Source: Centropus unirufus
Taxonomy: Eukaryota > Chordata > Aves > Cuculiformes > Centropidae
Reading direction: 5' to 3'
Assembly: GCA_013397695.1 (NCBI GenBank)
Contig: VYZI01000035.1
Coordinates: 857,614 to 921,613 of the forward strand
Length of the DNA stretch: 64,000 nt
In this document: in pieces, positions 60,909-64,000 of the stretch
Position numbering within the stretch: the first letter of the stretch is position 1
Layout: each line of letters opens with the position of its first letter
The notes under the pieces: model-generated
What the model was told of the DNA's origin: nothing
Seen by the model: the letters and a program-made list of their open reading frames with translations, nothing else
Databases searched by the model: none
Made by a program: the position numbers and the translations under genes

Positions 60909-61888
60909 GTGGTTCACCGGCTGTGAGCATGAGCTCCAACAATGTGTCCTTATCCAACCCAATTTCAACTCATAGCATCATGCCCCCAAGCTCCAGTCTC
61001 ATGTCCACCCCTGCTGGGGCCCGAATGCCTTCTGTTCCAGCCACTCGGAGCCTGGGCTGCTATGGGAACCTTCCTTGCAATCAACAAAATGCATACAACG
61101 TGACTTCAGGAATGAACCAAATGCAGCAACACCGAAACCAAAATCAGGTCCTGCCCAGTCAGAATAACCCGGTGATGTCTCGCCAGCAAACCATGACACA
61201 GGGAAACAACGTAGCGGCTTTTGGGACGGGGTCTGTGGTCAACTCACAGCAAGTAAGGCCAAGCTTGAACCTTGGAGCCACAGGTATTCCTGCGCAAAGG
61301 CCAGCCAATGTGATGATCACGGCTACTGCCACTGCCCAGAACTGGGCCCCACAAGAAGCTGCAGTGAAGCAGCAGGACGCACTGAAACCCGCTGGGGTCC
61401 GTTTCCCTGCTGGCACTCCATATCCTAACCAGTCTTTGCAACGCAACGTAGGCAGCCAGCATTTTCCTCAGCGTGCATTGGCACCTAACCAGTTAACCAC
61501 AGGAGTCCAAATGAGGCCTCCTCTAAACCAAATGCACCAGACTCTAAATGCCCAATCTGCTGGCTCCCTGCGAGGTCTCAGCATAAGACCAAACCAGCTG
61601 AGAGGACAGACAGTGCCTACCTTGAATCAGCCAGGAACAAGTATGACACCTCCATCATCTCTGCCATCAACGAGTTTCACATCCACCAACCAAAACTCTC
61701 GGGCTTACCAAGGCAGTGACCATGGTAATGACCTAGCATTTGACTTTCTGAACCAGCAAGGTGACAGTATAGGACCTGCGCTCAACAGTGACTCAGACTT
61801 TATAGATTCTTTACTGAAAACGGAACCTGGTAACGATGACTGGATGAAAGACATCAACCTCGATGAAATTTTGGGGAACCACTCGTAA
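60909..61888 (+). CDS. MAML2: MAML2 exon 5, terminal coding exon with C-terminal activation domain
   Basis: This is the last coding exon, 980 bases including the TAA at 61886-61888. It follows a pyrimidine-rich acceptor, TCCTTTCCAG (AG at 60907-60908). With the G carried from exon 4 it gives 326 residues beginning GGSPAVSMSSNN. The body is Asn/Gln/Ser/Pro/Thr-rich and low in charge, with markers such as YGNLPCNQQNAYNVTSGMNQ and GVRFPAGTPYPNQSLQ. The extreme C-terminus turns acidic: SDSDFIDSLL, then TEPGNDDWMKDINLDEIL, ending GNHS. That acidic/hydrophobic tail is the hallmark of MAML2 and separates it from MAML3, whose tail, as I recall it, ends in DELFGNP. It corresponds to the C-terminal transactivation domain kept in the human CRTC1-MAML2 oncogenic fusion. 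The reading frame is intact. Confidence 0.95.
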
Positions 61889-64000
61889 GTGACAGTACCA
61901 AGGGTGACCCAGATGAAGAGGCAGTGAGGACATTAGCTTTCTCTTTAGATGCCAACAATCTGCTTTATTAATTTACACTCCAGTAACTGGGCTGTCCTTT
62001 AAAATACCCCATAGGGCAACTGCCCTGTTTGAAGAGTTGCTCTGGGAACAAAACCGAAGTGTCCCCCCGGTGAAATGATAACATAAGTGATATTCACGCC
62101 TGCCAGGAGCAGGAGGTGTGAGAACGTGTGAAGGGTCTGTGCCCCATACTGGTGCTCAGCACATTGGGAACCCATCAGTTCTTCTCATGGGGATTGCATG
62201 GAAAAATGTGTTTAGCTTCACACACACACAAGCACCAGGCAGTGGTACATAATTTCTCTGAGTGCAAGTAAGAGCCCAAGTGGTCCAGAGCTCTTCAGTC
62301 ATCGTGATCACAGCCCTTAACTTCACTGGGATTACTCAGCCCTGACAGCATCAGGCGCTGCGTAAAACTCTGAGTTACAAAAACTGTTTACTCTTACACA
62401 GTACTAACTCACATTGGCTTTCCCAAGGATTTTGGTTTAAAATCCATGTGTTTTGTAGCACACGAAAAAGGGTAAGTGGTCTCATCCAAGGAAAGAATGA
62501 AACAGATAATCCAGTGTGTCTTTCAGTGGGCACCAGCATTTCTTTTCTCCCTTTCATCAGTGCTTGCAGCGAGGAGCAGAGCAGCACAATCATTTTGGGC
62601 ATTGAGGGGAACACGAGATGAACTACACCAAAGCTCAGGATCCTCACTTTGCCACCTTGTCCCAGGGACTCCAGTGACTTAATGGACAACTTAAGTGAGA
62701 AGGGTGCTCATGATTTGACCCTCACCAACTACTTTCCCAGTCTGGCTTAGAAGAGGGCAAAGCCATGATGTGCCTCAGCTAAGCCAATGTCCTCCTTTTC
62801 ACCTTAACCCATCGTGAGCGTCAGGTAGTTCACCCCGGTTCTCTTCTATCAAACAGGTTTACCTCAGCAGAAATGCCAGCATTTCTTTCTGGGGAGACAC
62901 CACTTACTGCACAGCATTTTGGCTCCGTCCTGCTTTCCCTTTGCCATATTGGGGCAGGGGTGAGGGGGTTAAAAGAGGTCCGATGATGGCCCAGGTCCCT
63001 ACAGCATCCATTGGGCAGACTACAACAGGCTCTGCCCCTGGGACTAGCATGCCACATCTGTGCTTGAAAAAGGAACAGTTTGGGGAAATGTTCCTGGGTC
63101 CTGGGCTCAATCATCTGTTCTGGGTTTGGGGATGGCCAAGGTAACGTTGCCCTGAGTTAACATGGTGCAAGGACCATTCCCATAGACAGTTTGCATCCAC
63201 CTTGCCTTGGAGGCTGCCAGAGTCAAGCAGTAAGCATGGAGGCTGTTGTTCCACACCACTTAATCTTGGTACTGGAAAATAATCTTGGCTGTGTTAAATT
63301 TTCTTCTATAGACTTGGTCGGTAAAGGCATCAGAAGGAGGTGCTAGGTCACTATAAAGCAGCTCCGCAGTGAGTGAGACAGGAGGATTCCTAGATGGGAA
63401 CAGATCTTGAAATTCAAATGAAAATGCTTTTCTTTAAAATGATGCGGGGTGACGTGTTTCACGGTCTCCTCTGAATTAGCTAAAACTGGATGTGGCAATG
63501 GAATACAATGCCTACGTTCAATGCCCCAGTGCCAAGAGGCATTGCTTTGCCCCGCACAAGTGCTTCATTCATCCTTGTTAGTGGCAGTGGGATGAGTAGA
63601 CTACTTGACAATAGCCTCTGCACTTGTCTGACCTATTTCTGAGGAGAGGTTTTAGTACGGCTTTTCTTGTCATTTCACCCTGTCATTTTGTGGGCACGAT
63701 TTTTCACCATGTTTCAATAACCAAGGTCACATAGTGAGCACCAGCACCTCCAAGAAAGGTGGAACATGGGAATTTAGCTAGATATTCCAGATGAGGTGGG
63801 CTGCGCCACAATGCTCTTCATTCCCAAACATGTTTTTCCATCAGAGGGATGAGAAAGCCTGCTGAAGAGTCAGTCCCTTCTGCTGCCCTAACCCGTGATC
63901 ACTGCACACTCCCACATTGTGTAATGTGGTAGCTCAGATGCCCAGAAAGCTCCCTCTTCTCCCCAGTTTTGGCTGCGGTCCCTTTTGATATACCAGTACA
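61889..64000 (+). other. MAML2: MAML2 3' untranslated region, probably running past the window edge
   Basis: This is the sequence directly downstream of the MAML2 stop codon. No convincing open frame is present. I saw no AATAAA or ATTAAA on the + strand here. The nearest variants are AATACA near 63502 and AATAAC near 63714, both weak. A short CA run lies at about 62221-62230. The length expected for vertebrate MAML2 3' UTRs (kilobases) fits an end beyond position 64000. The right boundary is therefore an inference, and some of the distal sequence could be intergenic. Confidence 0.6.

Noticed and set aside
60854..61888. Assignment to MAML3 or MAML1 instead of MAML2
   Set aside because: The C-terminus TEPGNDDWMKDINLDEIL and the exon 4 segment PPPDYKDQRR match MAML2. 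MAML3, as I recall it, ends in DELFGNP.
1..64000. Prokaryote-type features: operons, CRISPR arrays, insertion sequences, attachment sites
   Set aside because: The window is vertebrate intron and exon sequence. No direct-repeat/spacer array, transposase gene or polycistronic gene order was found.
1..64000. tRNA, rRNA or microRNA genes
   Set aside because: No tRNA A/B-box pair with a cloverleaf, rRNA segment or convincing long precursor hairpin was recognised by eye. A covariance-model scan would be needed to exclude small RNAs.

Overview
The window is vertebrate nuclear DNA, most likely avian. It is gene-poor and AT-leaning. Almost all recognisable interspersed repeats are short, 5'-truncated CR1 LINE fragments whose 3' ends carry the bird-type ATTCTATG-like tail. 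One solo LTR is present, and no mammalian Alu, L1 or MIR-like sequence was seen. The species cannot be fixed from the sequence alone.

One gene explains all the convincing coding sequence: the 3' end of MAML2 (mastermind-like 2), a transcriptional co-activator of Notch, on the + strand. Four coding pieces with canonical GT/AG borders join in frame: the 3' end of the large Gln-rich exon (1-146), a 204-bp exon (53126-53329), a 112-bp exon (56558-56669) and the terminal exon (60909-61888, stop TAA at 61886-61888). Together they encode the last 479 residues. The 3' UTR follows and appears to run past the right edge, because no canonical poly(A) signal is seen after the stop. Exon numbers 2 to 5 follow the human gene layout as I recall it.

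The intron between exons 2 and 3 is about 53 kb. It holds a pentanucleotide microsatellite with a 150-bp assembly gap beside an antisense CR1 (8.9-9.3 kb), and sense CR1 fragments near 13.6, 31.3, 35.1, 36.2 and 45.5 kb. It also holds a complete 579-bp solo LTR with perfect 5-bp target duplications (27.5-28.1 kb), several simple and tandem repeats, and AT-rich blocks that could be regulatory. Intron 3 (3.2 kb) holds one more sense CR1. Intron 4 (4.2 kb) holds a pair of X-box-like palindromes about 0.9 kb before the last exon.

I found no second protein-coding gene, RNA gene, CRISPR array or novel multi-gene system. The items most worth a second look are the sense-oriented solo LTR, the X-box-like pair, the splicing arithmetic of exons 3 and 4, a probable unmerged assembly join at 6996, and a few unexplained open frames inside introns.
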